Positions 34,747 through 47,766 of a DNA stretch of 64,000 nucleotides are shown piece after piece; positions within the stretch are counted from its first letter, which is position 1, and the number at the start of each line of letters is the position of its first letter. The notes under the pieces were generated by a model that saw only the letters and a program-made list of their open reading frames with translations, was not told the origin of the DNA and did no database searches. Both the position numbers and the translations under genes were made by a program. Origin of the DNA: Pestalotiopsis fici W106-1 (lineage: Eukaryota > Ascomycota > Sordariomycetes > Amphisphaeriales > Sporocadaceae); contig NW_006917092.1 in assembly GCF_000516985.1 (NCBI RefSeq), positions 2,186,619 to 2,250,618 of the forward strand. The letters are read 5' to 3'.

Positions 34747-37700
34747 CTAGTGCGAGTCTGAACGTAAGGCGTTTCGGCCGTTTATGTGAGTTATTTCTGA
34801 GTTGCCTTGACATAGGTTCCAACCGATAGAAGGTCAAGTTGTGTTTAGGCAGCCTCGCAACCTCTGCCTGTTGGCGATTTTTCAGAGACTCTAGGCAGTA
34901 TTTCAGCTGTCGTCGCCTGTCCCAAGTGGCAACAAGTCTGATGAATCATTCAAATTTGATGAGTCGTCCGCCCAGGCCGGATAGGAGCAGCTGCGCCCTT
35001 TCTGCTTACGTTAATCACATGATCTCCTCGCCAGTGGCCCTTTTGACAGGCAGAAAGGACGACGCACCGACAGAAGAGGACGAAAAAGGTTGATCTTGTG
35101 ACTACTAGAGTCGCGAAAAATCAAAGGAACCGCGGTTTGCTCAAAAGCAGACCAGAGTGTGGGGTTCTCAATCCGGCAAGGTCCTGAAATTGAGCACAAG
35201 CAGCAGCGCCGAAAACGTATTTTGTGCACGGAATGATTTAGGCGGAATGACAACGTAGGCGGGGCATGTCGGAAATAACGACAACGGTGACCCTGGGAAT
35301 TGGAAAGGGGACAACGAATAGCAAACAAGCTGCAGTTAGAATAGCGATTCTATTCTATCACAACTTGAGGCTCCTCAGCGAAGATATATCTATCTGGTCG
35401 GGATTTATTGCTCGGTTCGCGACCAAGGCCGGATTTCGATGAGGCCAAACCAAAATTGGGAGCCATGGCTACGGTCGCCCCCCTAAGTGTCGTTAAATTC
35501 CACCCATGCAACTAGGTGGTTGCCTTATTTTAAGCCGCACAGGCGAACCAGTTCGCACCCATTCCCCTCGTTTCTTTCCACCAACATTTATTCGTTCGTT
35601 CCCATCGACTTCATTTTTCCTATCAACAACCAAATTCCAGCTCTTGATAATTGAAGCTTCAAGAAAACTGAGTCTCAATTGACCTCTCATACGTGCATGA
35701 GCTTTGCGCGGTTTGATAACGAGAACGAAGTCATGTCCAAAGTCATGACAACAGAGCTTTCGGCTGGTCACGTCCGTTAGCTGAAGGTAGCTTACAGGGC
35801 GGGAGCCCGCTCCACTTCCTTCACCGAACGATGCAAAAACAAAGATAATGTGGTCGAAAAAGTAAAACAAACACACCGAGAGAAAACATGGTTTGTATTG
35901 GGGGCCAACTGTCAGCTAATATAGCTTCAGCCTTATGCTCGCAAGGCTTCGTGCACTTTGGGAATTAATTCCTAGTCATTATGGCCTCGTTTTTACATTC
36001 CCGTAGTGTATCAATAGGGTCTATTTTAAGGAATGGCATTGACCAACGTATATAATCGGGCGGTTGCAGCAACTCTAGGAACTCCAACTCCAACAACAAG
36101 GCACAAGGCACAAGGCATAGCGCCAAGGCAAGTAAGCTGCAAGATTGTAGTTGATGAGATATGCCATAAGCGGGAAAAAGGGAAGAAGGAAGAAGAAGAC
36201 CACCAGGATCCAGTAACATCATCTTTCTCGGTAACTCCAAATGTCGTTTGATCCACAAATATGCAACTCGATTTGTTTAGGTAAATCTGAATCCTCGTTT
36301 GAAGCTGCACTCCTTTTGAGGCCCTTTTTCTCCTGGACTATTAAGCATTATCAACGGTCAACTCTTTATTGGTTCCACATTGAAAATGGGTAATTACCGC
36401 AATACGACTCAATGCAATCAATAATCAGTCTCTTCTGCTAATAAATAAGAGAGTTTTTGGCTTATTAAATGTCAGCCATGGATTAGAGAGAGGTCCTTCT
36501 TGGTGGCGGTGTACAAAGTAGGAGCCGCTGCTGATTGGCTCGAATCTCAATCAATACTAGATCATGACAAGCTGAAAGTCTCCCAAGGTGGCAATGGCAA
36601 TTGGCAATAAAGACTGGCAGATCTGAGTCACGCGCGTGTCGTATATGAGCCAGTGTCTCTATTTTTGCCACGAGTTCGCGCATTCCTATATTACAGGGAC
36701 TTTCTGTCTCCTTTTCAGCTCCCCCTCGGATTGTCTAAAGGACTTGATGGTTGGTGTTGCTTACTGTCAAACCCTGTCTGAGGCAAGCTGAGCGCTTATA
36801 CCAATCCTACACAAACATTAGTGAGATCAAGGAATACACGAAAAACTTCTTCTTGACATCTTTGAGTATCCTCTTTACTTGGCACAGCTAGCATGGATCG
36901 ACCGGATTAAGAAATCTTCTCAAAGGCGGTTATCCCAACCTCCTCAGCTGTATGGAGACGAGGCTTCCTGCCTACGAGTAGTGGCGACAGGAGTGGCGAT
37001 AGCCCTCGAGACTGTCATTCGACATTGCTGTTGTCGTCACCGTTGCGCTTTCGGACTTTCCTTCGGTCGCCAGCGTATCTAGGTAACCGTCAACAACGTC
37101 TACGCCGGATCGAGTGCGCAGCTTCAATGGTCCCCGAATGGCGGTGAGTTTGTCGCAGCCATGGATTACCAAGAGCCGCTCTCGAAAAAAAAGCCTGGTC
37201 GAGTGTCATGAAAAGCTGCCCAATAGTGGATCAAACATTGCATACATGTTAGGGAGAAAGACTATTGCTGTCAAGACGCCTTAGGTTATCATTGAGCAAC
37301 GACTCCCATCTCGATCGTCGTCGTCGGGCGTTTGAACGTGCAGAACGTGAGGCATCAGCACTATCTTTTCTGGAGCGACAACATCTTGTGAAATCCTTCA
37401 TCAGTGGAGTGAAGCCAGCTGACCTGGCGAGGCTACTCATGCACGTCATCTAGGTATCTCGAGATCAGGCATGGAACTATCAAGCTGAGCCCTTGTGTAC
37501 GCTCGCACGACTCAAGACGAGCACAATGCTCCCAATAACAGTTGTCAAAGCTGGATAAGCAGGCGGATACAGTCCCACCGAGAGGAATTGCCTTGATATG
37601 TGGTGCAATAGGAGCACTTGGATCCCACTATTCAAATCACGACGTGTCCTGTCGCCACAGATGCAGCATCACGCCCCCAAATGCACCAAAGACATTGTTC

Positions 37701-40700
37701 TGGTCATATACAAGTCGACGCGAAGGAGCAATCAATTTGCGCCCGATGATGGATTTTTACCCTTTGAGTTGGCGTAGTGCCAGGTGCACAGTTTCCCTTA
37801 GGGTTTGACGAGCATGGGTACAGACGATTGGTTGCAAAGACCCAAGACCCCGTGTCGGTGTAAGTATCCCACAGTAGAGGACATCCCTGCTAAAGTGGCA
37901 GGCGATATCGCCTGTACTATCGCCATCACGACCAATGGTTTCATATTCACACTGGCACAAGATATTTGCCTTCAGATGATTGAAAATTTTTGCCGGGCAT
38001 GGCTATCGCACCTCCTCCAGGGTAGCCCAACACTCTGATTGGAGAAGCTCAGGGGAAGTGAGTCATTGACTTACTTATCCTACTCAACATTCGCAACCAT
38101 TATGTTTTCAAATTTTCTGATTTATATGCGCATTTCAGTCATTTTTCATGCATACAGCCCTGAATAAGAACTGTGATATACCATGTTGAGTATGCAGTAC
38201 TACGTTCTGCGTTAGACGATGGAGGGTCAAACTTGCTTCTTTCCTCGCCTTGTCTCATGCAGAAACGAATGGAAATCAAAAGTGATTTGCCTGCCCTGGC
38301 ACAACATCTTCTGTCACGAAGATGTTTTAATGTTGGGGCCGGAAATTATCTTTGACCAAATAATTGGGTGCACTTCAACACGTGTAGAGTTTCCGTCAAT
38401 ATTTCGGTGAAGAGACTTGTAGAATTGATTGGCAGATCCTCCAAATATAAATATGCAGGCAAGCTACTCAAGATGTGTGTCCCAACGCTATTCGGCAGTC
38501 GTTGGGATATCAAGGCATTGGTGTTCATAGGTCAATACATGTACGCCCAATAAGATTCCCATTCAACTGCATACCGTATCGTTGATGCCCAGTTATCGTG
38601 ATCGAAAGCAACAGAACCCAATGCAGCATTGAAGGCATCATTGCATGGTTTATTGTCAAATCAAACATCAATCACGATCAACACCTTCGTCATCTGTGTG
38701 CTCGGGCGCTGTTCTTTTCTTTTCTTCATTTCCTTCATGGCACGCCGTCCGTGAGAAGATCATCAGTGTCAACTCTTTATTGTTGTCACACAAGTCTAAC
38801 TGCCTGTATGTCTGCGCCCGAGCGCGGATATTTGTCGAACAAGCTTCCGACCGGTGAGTTGGTTTAAGGTGACACGCATCAATATACTCTGGAGAAGTCC
38901 ATAGAATAAAAGGGGCCACGTCTTTTGTAGATCAAAATTGACATCAACGACGAGCTCAACTTCATGGCCTTCGAGGCAATTTGCCCGATGCCACCACACA
39001 CGACCGATGACAGCGTTATCGTTGAACGAAACATCAGTCTAGTTTGGCCTCTGTTTAATCAATATCCCGGCCCCATTACACGTCACAGCTGAGAATACGA
39101 CAACTCATGCCTGATGTCCAGTCATAAAAGGCGACCAAAGCAGGCGCACTAGCTACCCGCCTGGCCTTTGCGCCAAAGAGCGCCTTCTGGGAGGAAGTTC
39201 CTCAGCCTCGAGCAAATGATCATAACAGTGTACGACTTGAATAACAAGAAGATTGAAGCTACATGCAGAACCAACAGGCCCAGATATTCGGTCTTTGTCT
39301 ATTTGAATATCGCGTACACTCTTTGAGCCTTGTTCCGTGTTACACCGGCTGCGAATACCCGTCTACTATTAGTCCCTGTCGTAGGGAACCTACATTTACC
39401 ACACTTCTATTCTTGTCTGTGGCAGCATTAGGATAAGTATCAAAAGCAATCGTGAGGCAAAGCTGTAACGGATGAGAGCCTCGGAGGAATTTCTGGCCAT
39501 TCCATCTAATACACGTTGATATAAATGACCAAAAGCCCTTCGCCTTTTTGGTCATGTCTAAAAAGGGGGCATACCAACTTTGCTAAGATTGGCCAATAAT
39601 TACCGACCAACCTCATTGCTTACCACACACACACGCAGGCGCGCGGTACCGAGCTGCGCCAACGACGTGTGCAGGGCTACACGGTCCTGTCGTCTGGATT
39701 CTGTAAGCGTTCTAGAAAACGGTCGGCGCATAGTTCGTACACATTCGTTGCATTCAGTCAGCCTCATAGTAGTAATCTTGCGCCCGGTTACCCAACCAAC
39801 GACGCGAGGCTGGCTCAACTTGTGAGTTGTGAGTTTTCACAACACTACTACTCACAACAAATGCGTCCCACCAATTGCTTGAGCACACGATACTACGATA
39901 GTGATGATGCCATCAATAAACATTCAACAAATTACCTCGTATCTTTCTTTTGATGGTGTGTTGCGCGAATTAAGCTTTGCAGTCTCCTGATTACTGGTGG
40001 TACCCGAGTAGGTAAAAAACCTCAAGGCCCGGAGGTGGCCGCGCCGGCTGACAGAGGTCATTCTTGACAGGTCATGCAGCTAGCAGCCCCTCGGCTTAAG
40101 TTCAGCTAGTGTCCGTATGCAACTGCATTTTAGCACTTGATTACAGACTCGTTCAAAGAACTTTCATGGTTTTTTAGCGATTTGCGTAGGTGGTCAGATT
40201 GAAACAGGTGACCATCACGAGCTGCGACTTGAGTGTAAAGCATACTTACTACCTGCTTATGAAAGTAGCGCGACTATGTAAGCCACTCGCGGACCTTCCC
40301 AAATGGGCTATGTCTCTCTTATAAATAGTTTAAGAGACTTATTCACATCGTGTCCATACTATATTGCCCAAGCTGACGTGAATTCTGGTTACGGTAGCCG
40401 AGTGAGGAGAAAACTAGTTAGGCACATGTCCATTTAGCCGAATCAGTCGATGACGCCTGTTTAACTCACGATGGCATCGCATGGTCCTGCTGAGTTCTAC
40501 CTAATTACTCATAGAAAGCGCTTCACTAATCAACCCGGTTGCCTTCTTTCACACACCGAGTGACTGAGGGTGTAAAGAAATCAAGCTGATGGTGTTGATT
40601 GAAGAAATAGGCTACAGGATGCCCAAGGCAAATATCTCATGGCATGTTGTTATGGTAACGTGGGCAGGGTAGTTGCCTAGTAGTCATCAAGGTGTTATTA

Positions 40701-40875
40701 GGATCCCTGATGAATCACGACTAAAAACTCATATCAGCACCAAAGCCCCACGCCCTGCGGCTCTGCTGTCATCATTTTTTCCAACCACCTGGATCATGGT
40801 TCCGTCATAGTACTACCTTATATTGATAGGACTCCTGCCTCTCCCAGCCTCTTCACCAAGCCCGGGCGAGGCTCC
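34747..40875. other. Gene-poor region of about 6 kb
   Basis: No gene model could be supported. A 62-codon open frame ending at 37453 (RRRRAFERAEREASALSF) looks coding-like and could be the last exon of a lost gene, but nothing upstream joins to it. I see no repeats or RNA genes. Confidence 0.45.
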
Positions 40876-41719
40876 TCATTGCCTCGCAGGCAGACGCTGC
40901 TTGATATTCAGGGCAACATCGGCCCCGTGCAGAGTCAGGAACGCCGATAGCAATGCGCTGAGAACAATCGCCAGGACGAGGTGCGCGACAGAGAACCCGT
41001 TGACGGGTCTTCTGCTATTCTCCAAAGAAGAGTTGCCCACCATTTTCTTGAGAGGCACGATGCCTTCCTTTCTCATCGTTTCCTGACCGACCTTCATTCC
41101 AGGCAGGCCATCTACGCTCCAGGCATTCTTGAGGGCCCAATATCTACAGGTTCAATACTTCAGTACAGTTCCTTGTGCGTTGCATACTCTCCCATACTTA
41201 CCTTGGCATACTCTCCTCCTCCTTGCCGTTCAGATACCGCTTCTCCTTCTTCTCAAAGTACTCATCCAGGACCGGCCTAAAGGCCTTGAAGTCGTAAAAC
41301 GGCACCGAGAAACCACACGACGTGCCAACCTGGTGAACATCGACAAGAATAATCGTCCTCGTGCCGCTGTGCGTCCCGACCGTGTTCTTCTTGACAAAAT
41401 CGGCGTACTCGGCGGTGCCGCGCTCGAGCACGCGACCGCGACCAAACAGGCGCAGGATCCGCGGCGGGCCCTCAAAGGCATTGAAGAGGATCGTGACCCG
41501 GCCGTTCTCGTATAGGTGGCTGATGGTTTCATTGCCCGAGCCCGTCATGTCCATGTAGTAAAAGGTCTTTTCATCAATGAGCCCAAAACAGGCACCGCCC
41601 TTTGGCGAGACGTTGACGTGCCCCGCCGCGGAGAGCGGCGCCGTGGCCACCCAGAACATTTTTTGTTCCAATATCCATTTGAACAAGGACTTTGGAATCA
41701 CTTCATAGTAGGCCCCCAT
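40876..41719 (-). CDS. PPOX-type FMN-binding protein with C-terminal membrane anchor
   Basis: Two exons, 41719..41202 and 41143..40876, give 261 residues with a 58-nt intron (GTAAGT...CTGTAG). The first 150 residues form a pyridoxamine-5'-phosphate-oxidase-like split barrel: FWVATAPLSAAGHVNVSPKG, then FYYMDMTGSGNETISHLYEN and RVTILFNAFEGPPRILRLFG. Relatives bind FMN and reduce or oxidise small molecules. This subgroup is widespread in fungi but not biochemically defined, and it is not the PLP-making Pdx3. The tail ends with a hydrophobic stretch, VAHLVLAIVLSALLSAFLTL, and a few basic residues, so it is probably tail-anchored in a membrane (inference). The start ATG at 41719 is the first in frame. 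Confidence 0.82.
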
Positions 41720-42586
41720 TTTGTTGTCGAAAGTGTTATAATGAGAATTGGACTTGTCTGGTGGTGACCTTGAGTATTTGGCCTCCGACTATGTTCGAAT
41801 GAGGGGAGATGCGAACTCAATACCTTGTCCAAGTGCTTACCCTCCGGAACCGACGTCGGAGGGGCTATTTGACACTCTGGTGATCTGACCGCGAGCACTA
41901 TGTATAGTGCTATTCACGGGGTTTTCGTCCAACAATTGCAATGACGGCCTCAATTGGAGCGTTAGAAAACAAGGACTAGATGCTTTTGATTCAAGGCTAC
42001 TGCACAAAAGTCAAGATTCAATTGTCATCTGGGCGCCCTTGCAATTGAGTCATGGCTTGCTACCTAGTACTGTTTCTCCATCCAAGGACTTTCTGCACGA
42101 TGGAGTCATACCCCAATAACACGGCCAATCGGATATATTTCCCGTGAATTACACCATGCCTAGAAGCATTGTTATCTCAAGATCACCATCTAGTCTGCCA
42201 CTACCCCGTCGTACAAACAGGGTGTCTATGAATTGATAAACTTTGTTGTTGAGAATTGAAATTCAACAGCGATATAAATTATACTCCGCACAACGCAGTA
42301 TGCCATGAACACTGAGTCAATATTAAATGTGCAAAGTCCATCCAAGTCTAATCAATTCTGACATCGCATTTGCTTTCACATAACGACTCGTCATGACATG
42401 AAATGGACACCTGATATACAAAAGTCACTCAAACATTCACTATGGCCAGAAGCACATTTGTACCAAAATATGCTCAACACAGGTTCATATTGAGAAGACA
42501 CCAAATTTCAAAAGCGCGAGGATTCTAGGACAATACATAGAGGGGGGTATCATGTAACGCGATGAACAAATACAACCACAAGTTTC
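41720..42586. other. Intergenic stretch, no gene seen
   Basis: This is the promoter side of the PPOX-type gene and the 3' side of the RNA cyclase gene. I see no coding or RNA feature. Confidence 0.6.
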
Positions 42587-43849
42587 TCAATCAAAACCAA
42601 TAGCCGCCCCCTCACAAACTCTTCCTTTGTTATACCAGTTGATTTGCGGCAGGTGCTCAGCAGCCACCCACCTGGCCGTGGTAGTATGCGTGCTTCCCTG
42701 CCCAAACGGCTCATGCGTCTTGTCCTTGCGCATCCTCGTCTCCTCGTCTCCCTCCTCCTCGATATCCAGCCCCCCTAATCCCAGAGCAATGTCCTCAGGT
42801 CCCCGTTCGTCCCGAGGGAAACTCGAACGTCCTTGTGCAAGCGCCTGGAACACCACGAGCTGATCCTGGAGAAACTCGTCCACGGCGCCGCGCAGCGCAA
42901 TCTCGTCGTGCAGGTCGCCCGCGACCTTTTTCGACATGTCGTGGGCCAGCGCGTCGGGCGCCTTTGTCTTCCACTTCTTGTCGTAGAGCCAGTCGCGGCC
43001 CCAGCGCAGACCAGTCTTTGAATGCGCCACCAGCAGCACGTACATGCGGCTCTCGTGCCCGCTGTCCTCGGTGACGACAAGGTTGACGTCGACGTTGGGG
43101 AAGAGCCGGTCTAGATCGCGGGCAAGTGCCTGCTGCAGGGGAGCATGCAAATGGGTCGGCGTCAGAATGGTTGCGTCGATTTTCTCCATCTCAAAATCCT
43201 CCTCCGTGTATCTCTTGTTCCATGGTACTCGCGAGGTCAGCTTCTCGCCGGGTCGCAATGGGTTGAACTGGAAGTGCACGCAGCCCTTCTTGGCGGGGCC
43301 GAGACTCCAACCTCTTTGCTTCAATTGTCTCTTGATCACAATGCCGAATTGGTCCTCTAGTGTTGGTAAAAGGACTTGGTCCAAGTACTCCCAGCTCAAT
43401 GAGAAGGAAACATTGGTGCCGCCATGAATCTCAAGCTCGATGCCGTCTCCTTTCCCCGCGGCAGCCGCAGCAGCATTGCCGGCGAACAACAGGTACGGCA
43501 GTATGGCCTGGAAGATGAGCATGGCACTCGCGGCAGGGGATTCGACATCAATGGAAATGCTGCGCTGTGCGAGAGCCGTTGGTGGAGCCTTGGGTGCAAA
43601 CTCGAGCGTACGCGAACCGACGGCTAAACCGTCAACCTGGGCATTGGTCGCCCGCGCCAGCCATGCAATGGACGAGACATGCTGTGATTTGAGGCCGCCG
43701 CCGCGGGCAGCTCCAGCCCGGTTGCCGCGCACGTTGGTGATGCGGATCGCCTGCCCCGTCACGGCGGCGAGGGCACAGGCCAGTCGGACGAGTTGGCCGC
43801 CGCCTTCACCCGTTCGCCCGTCGAGAACGAGTGGTTTTGCTGCCTTCAT
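42587..43849 (-). CDS. RNA 3'-terminal phosphate cyclase (RtcA type)
   Basis: A single exon of 420 residues, starting at the ATG at 43849 (MKAAKPLVLDG). The N-terminal signature GRTGEGGGQLVRLACALAAV (about residues 11-30) is that of true RNA 3'-phosphate cyclases, not of the rRNA-processing relative Rcl1, which lacks it. A middle block reads ELEIHGGTNVSFSLSWEYL. Near the C-terminus THTTTARWVAAEHLPQI holds the histidine that takes AMP in E. coli RtcA. Family reaction: ATP-dependent conversion of an RNA 3'-phosphate to a 2',3'-cyclic phosphate. There is an acidic insertion around residues 345-370. It lies tail-to-head between two other minus-strand core genes. Confidence 0.88.
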   Translation of the reverse strand: MKAAKPLVLDGRTGEGGGQLVRLACALAAVTGQAIRITNVRGNRAGAARGGGLKSQHVSSIAWLARATNAQVDGLAVGSRTLEFAPKAPPTALAQRSISIDVESPAASAMLIFQAILPYLLFAGNAAAAAAGKGDGIELEIHGGTNVSFSLSWEYLDQVLLPTLEDQFGIVIKRQLKQRGWSLGPAKKGCVHFQFNPLRPGEKLTSRVPWNKRYTEEDFEMEKIDATILTPTHLHAPLQQALARDLDRLFPNVDVNLVVTEDSGHESRMYVLLVAHSKTGLRWGRDWLYDKKWKTKAPDALAHDMSKKVAGDLHDEIALRGAVDEFLQDQLVVFQALAQGRSSFPRDERGPEDIALGLGGLDIEEEGDEETRMRKDKTHEPFGQGSTHTTTARWVAAEHLPQINWYNKGRVCEGAAIGFD

Positions 43850-44322
43850 ATCTATATTCCGATTCAATGATTTGTCGTGATTTCCGAATTAGGAGTAATT
43901 GGAAACGTTGCAGCTGTGGCCATGAATAATTGTCTGAATATAAGCCTTGTTTCCGGTGGTCTTCAAAGTGGCTATGCTGTTTGTCGACTGTGAGTCACAC
44001 GGTAGGTAGGCAGTGGTTATGCGAGACGGCTCCGACTAGAGCGGAATAAATGGATCAGATTTCGCAGACAAAGGCAATGGACGATGCTCATTAGGGATAT
44101 GTGGATTCTGGAAAACACGAAAAATGTAGAATCCAAGCTATGATTCATTATGATTGGCAGTCTTGACTGCCTGCGCATGTATCAAAAATCAAATGTATCC
44201 AAGAGCGCAAGTTGCTTTGCCTGAAGTAAGGACCCCGCCGTCTGTAACGCCTGCAAACGCCACCCAATTGGAGAATGAAGCCAGCCAAATGTACAGAAAT
44301 ATTACTGATGATAATAATCACC
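43850..44322. other. Intergenic stretch
   Basis: About 470 bp between the RNA cyclase start and the phosphodiesterase stop, with no feature recognised. Confidence 0.6.
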
Positions 44323-46638
44323 TCAACTGGACTCATCGCCATCTGCGGAGCCGGTGAGTTTGTTCCACAGATCATCAACTTTGCCAGTCAGCCAATCCCA
44401 ATAGTCTTGCCAAGATTGGAACTCTTTTGGCTCGTCCCCATCGTCGCTTGAATTGTCCGTTGTTGGCGGTTCGGTCTCTTGAGGAGGTTCTACGGGATCA
44501 ACACCAACAGTCGCTGTTGGCTGCTCAATCGACTCGGTAGCAGCGCTTGTTGCCACAGGTGAAGTGGAAATAGGCACGCTCTCTTCTGTCGCAACATTTG
44601 TCGTTTCTGGGTCTTCCGGCTCTGTCAGGGCCGTCTCGGGCTCGTGGAAGCCGACAGTCTTTAATGGCAGGCGAAGTGTTCCATTGTTTGGAATGGGTTT
44701 CATGCCAACCGAGTCGCATAGAATGTTATATACCTCGATGTTCTCTGAAAATGTGTTAGATCAGCGCACGACTTGGGTTTGCTTAGAGAGTGACTTACGG
44801 AAAGGTTCGACCCTGCTATTCGGCTCATGCGGGAAAGCAGGGCCACGAGCAATGAATATGGCTCTCATTAAAGGGTGTTCATGATCATAACCATGGAGAC
44901 CACGGGGATGATAGACTAGACCCTTGGTTTTGGCTTCTTCGAGATCAAACTCTTCTTTGGAGACGATGGCCCAGCCTGTTTTGGGGATAATCCAAAGAGG
45001 AGCAATGCGGTCATTCTGAGAGAAATGATAGCGTTCCGGCATGTCCTTGTCCTTTAGATAAACCTCAAAATTGGGGTTTGTCTTTCCCTTTTCGACTGCC
45101 TGTTCATACAGTTCTTGCAGATAGGACGCTTCTTTCGGCCGCACGCCAACAAGTGGCCAGCCGTCTACGTGATCGACCTTGGTCATATCGATAAGATCGT
45201 CCATCTGAATCATCCGAGAGATGTCCGTCGTGGCCATGCCGTGATCTGATACAATGATAACGTTGACGATATTGGTCAAATTTCGCTTTTCAAGACCAAC
45301 AAAGACTTGATCCAGCATATTGTCAACCTGAGTGATGGTGGTTCGAATCTCGGTGCTGTTGGGTCCATATTTGTGACCGTCGGCATCGACGTTTGGAACA
45401 TATGCCGCAATAAGCTGCGGTCGCATGTTCTCAACACTGGCACTGGGATCTTCCATTCCCGGCCTGTCCAAGAACTCGAGAATCCTGGCAGCTTTGTTGT
45501 CCAGAGACTCTTTCCCATTGTAGTGATCGAGTATAGTGGGCTCAACACTCATGATGTGGGCTTCACTGCCAGGCCACATGTGGACGGCAGTTCGCAGCCC
45601 CTGTTCTTCGGCTGTTACCCAGAATGGTTCTCCCTTCCACCACTTGGGGTCCATGCTCCGCGAAGGGTCCGTGTAGTAGAACTCGGCTTGGAGTTCTGGA
45701 TCCCAGAATGTGTTGCCGACAACGCCGTGGCTCTCAGGATACAGGCCCGTCGCAAGTGTATAGTGGTTAGGAAATGTGACAGAGGGGAATGAGGGATTCA
45801 TGTACGGCGGACTGACACCCTCCTTTATGAATGCGCTCAATCTGGGCGTGAGTCCGCGCTGCAAAAAGTCGGCGCGGAAGCCATCGAGACTGACAATGAG
45901 AGTCGTCGGCGCAAAAAGGGCCGTTCCATTGCTGACCAGTGGAGGTAATGCCCTCTTCTTGTCCACGGACAGCTTCCATGCCACAAGTGACAGAAATGCA
46001 AATCCCACGATGAGAATGGTGTGTATGAACAGCCACTTCTTCCATCTCCTCCTCTTTTCGGCTTTTTTGTCAGAGTGGTATCGGAGATTCCGGCGGTCAT
46101 GTTCCTCGCTATCCTCTCGGTCGCTGCTATCGCCGGTTGAGCTGCCTTCACGTATACCGCCCGACTCCATCTCGTACATGAGCTCTCCGTCCTCGCCGTG
46201 TTGCGCATCCTCGAGCAGGCGTTCCTTCTTTTGTTTCCGCCGCGACCGACGCGCCGATCTCTTTTCATCGCGGAAATCGTCCATCGAGGTCTGAGAACCG
46301 TTCATTGGACTGCGTGAGCGATCGCGCCCTGGGACTTTGAACATTTGCAGCGGATTCGGTATGGCCAGGTTGCTGCCCCGTCGCTGGAGGCCATCGTGTT
46401 TCGCGCGGCTTGCAGTGACCAGCTCGTCCATTTCTTCTTCCTGCATCAAAACGAGACGGTCGCGAGCCCGGAGCTCTCTACTATTGCGCGCGCGGGCGAC
46501 GAGCTCGTCATCTTCGCTGTCCGTGTCCTGGTCGCTTCTGCTTTGCAGCGAACTTGCATCTTCGTCGTATCCGTTAGGGGACAGCAATGCGCTATCCCTG
46601 TCCACCCGGGTGTCGAGGGGCTTTGGCCTGAGAGGCAT
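44323..46638 (-). CDS. Nucleotide pyrophosphatase/phosphodiesterase, type II membrane protein
   Basis: Two exons, 46638..44799 and 44744..44323, give 753 residues. The 54-nt intron has GTAAGT and TTTCAG. A charged cytosolic N-terminus of 200 residues is followed by one membrane helix at about 202-222 (LFIHTILIVGFAFLSLVAW), then the lumenal catalytic domain. Alkaline-phosphatase-superfamily landmarks are visible: metal ligand Asp252 in LIVSLDGFRADF, nucleophile Thr288 in PSFPSVTFPNHYTLATGLY, and later NVDADGHKYGP, VSDHGM and HGYDH. This is the fungal NPP1/Npp family, which hydrolyses nucleotide phosphodiester or pyrophosphate bonds and is often linked to phosphate supply. The second exon adds a Thr/Pro/Glu-rich tail after QNIEVYNILCDSVG. 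The long basic N-terminus is typical of filamentous fungi. Confidence 0.9.
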
Positions 46639-46997
46639 CGCGGTCTGAGGCTACGGGGCTCCAATGATGACGATATCACATGTGATTCATTTCTTGAAAA
46701 TGGCGCAACTATAGACTGGCGCCCAAGATAGCGACAACAGAAACACAAAATATTGTTGGGATGTTGAAAGATGGAGGATTCTTTTTGACCCTCATCGCAC
46801 GCCAAAGGCCACTAACTGAATGAAAGGGTCCTGCCGCCGTCCTTCTAGATTGGGTCAGACGGGGCCTGGGCAGTGGCTCCCTGGACCGTGCACAGATATT
46901 TTCGGCAGCCATCAATGATTGCCGGGTTGCTGTCAAGAATATGCATTTCTATTGTAGGTATCTATTATATTTGAGCGAATCTCATCCGAGGTCACAG

Positions 46998-47030
<33 letters not shown>

Positions 47031-47589
47031 CTACTGCTTCTCAATGGAGATCGTTTCACTAATTGTGCTTGTGCATTTTCATGCACGTCAAGTGGTTTAC
47101 TCGAATGCCATTGGAGTTGCGAGACACTAACAGTTACTTGAGATCCAGTGGTCGAGCTACTCATGTAGCTAGCAGCCCTATTGAATAATGCCATTGACTG
47201 GAGCATGTCCAGACTCCAATTGACAGCAGTATTATATAGCGAACGACTCATGCCTGAATGGGGCCACATTGTGGTCATGATGTCCAGCCCGCCATGCCTG
47301 AGGACTATTCAGTTACCACTTTAAATGACATGGAGCCGACAGATTGGTGATACATTGCCAATTTTGACCATGACGGACAATATGCAGCGTTTAAGCACGG
47401 TGCTTTCTTTCTGGTTCTTACGATAAGAAAATGACGTCTATCTTTCTGCAAGATATCACACTGGCATAATCATCTGGGGTCACGGTGCAATTACCCCTAG
47501 AAAAGTGATGTAATTGCCAGTGGTGCTCAGCGAAACCTGGAGGCGGCGGGGATCGACAGGTGCTGCCCCCGGCTCCTGGCGCCCATTAA
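46639..47589. other. Intergenic with (TA)n microsatellite
   Basis: Promoter region of the phosphodiesterase gene. A (TA)n run lies at about 46998-47024. No gene is seen. Confidence 0.65.
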
Positions 47590-47617
47590 ACGCGTAAAAA
47601 CACGCTTGTCAACGCGT
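47590..47617. promoter_or_regulatory. Two ACGCGT (MCB/MBF-type) boxes
   Basis: ACGCGT occurs at 47590-47595 and 47612-47617, each inside the same context aACGCGTAAA. This palindrome is the MluI cell-cycle box bound by the MBF (Mbp1/Swi6-type) factor at G1/S genes in yeasts. Without the transposon at 47709-50548 the boxes would lie about 400 bp upstream of the ribonucleotide reductase inhibitor start, a fitting target for such control. Function is inferred from the motif only. Confidence 0.5.
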
Positions 47618-47700
47618 AAATTGAAATCCCCATTTTCTTTTCCCTTTTCCCCACCGTTGCTCTCCTGGAGCGGACCTACCAACCAAGCTTCAATCTAGCA

Positions 47701-47708
47701 TTTCAAAT
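47701..47708. repeat. 8-bp target-site duplication, left
   Basis: TTTCAAAT directly abuts the left inverted repeat. The same eight bases directly abut the right one at 50549-50556. Confidence 0.85.
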
Positions 47709-47766
47709 GAGTAATGCTAACAGGGCATTAGGTCCGCAGCTATCGGGGCATTAGCCCCACCAATTA
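47709..47766 (+). repeat. Terminal inverted repeat, left
   Basis: It begins gAGTAATGCTAACAGGGC and ends with a run containing gcattagccccaccaatt. It matches the reverse complement of 50491-50548 with six mismatches. Confidence 0.85.
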
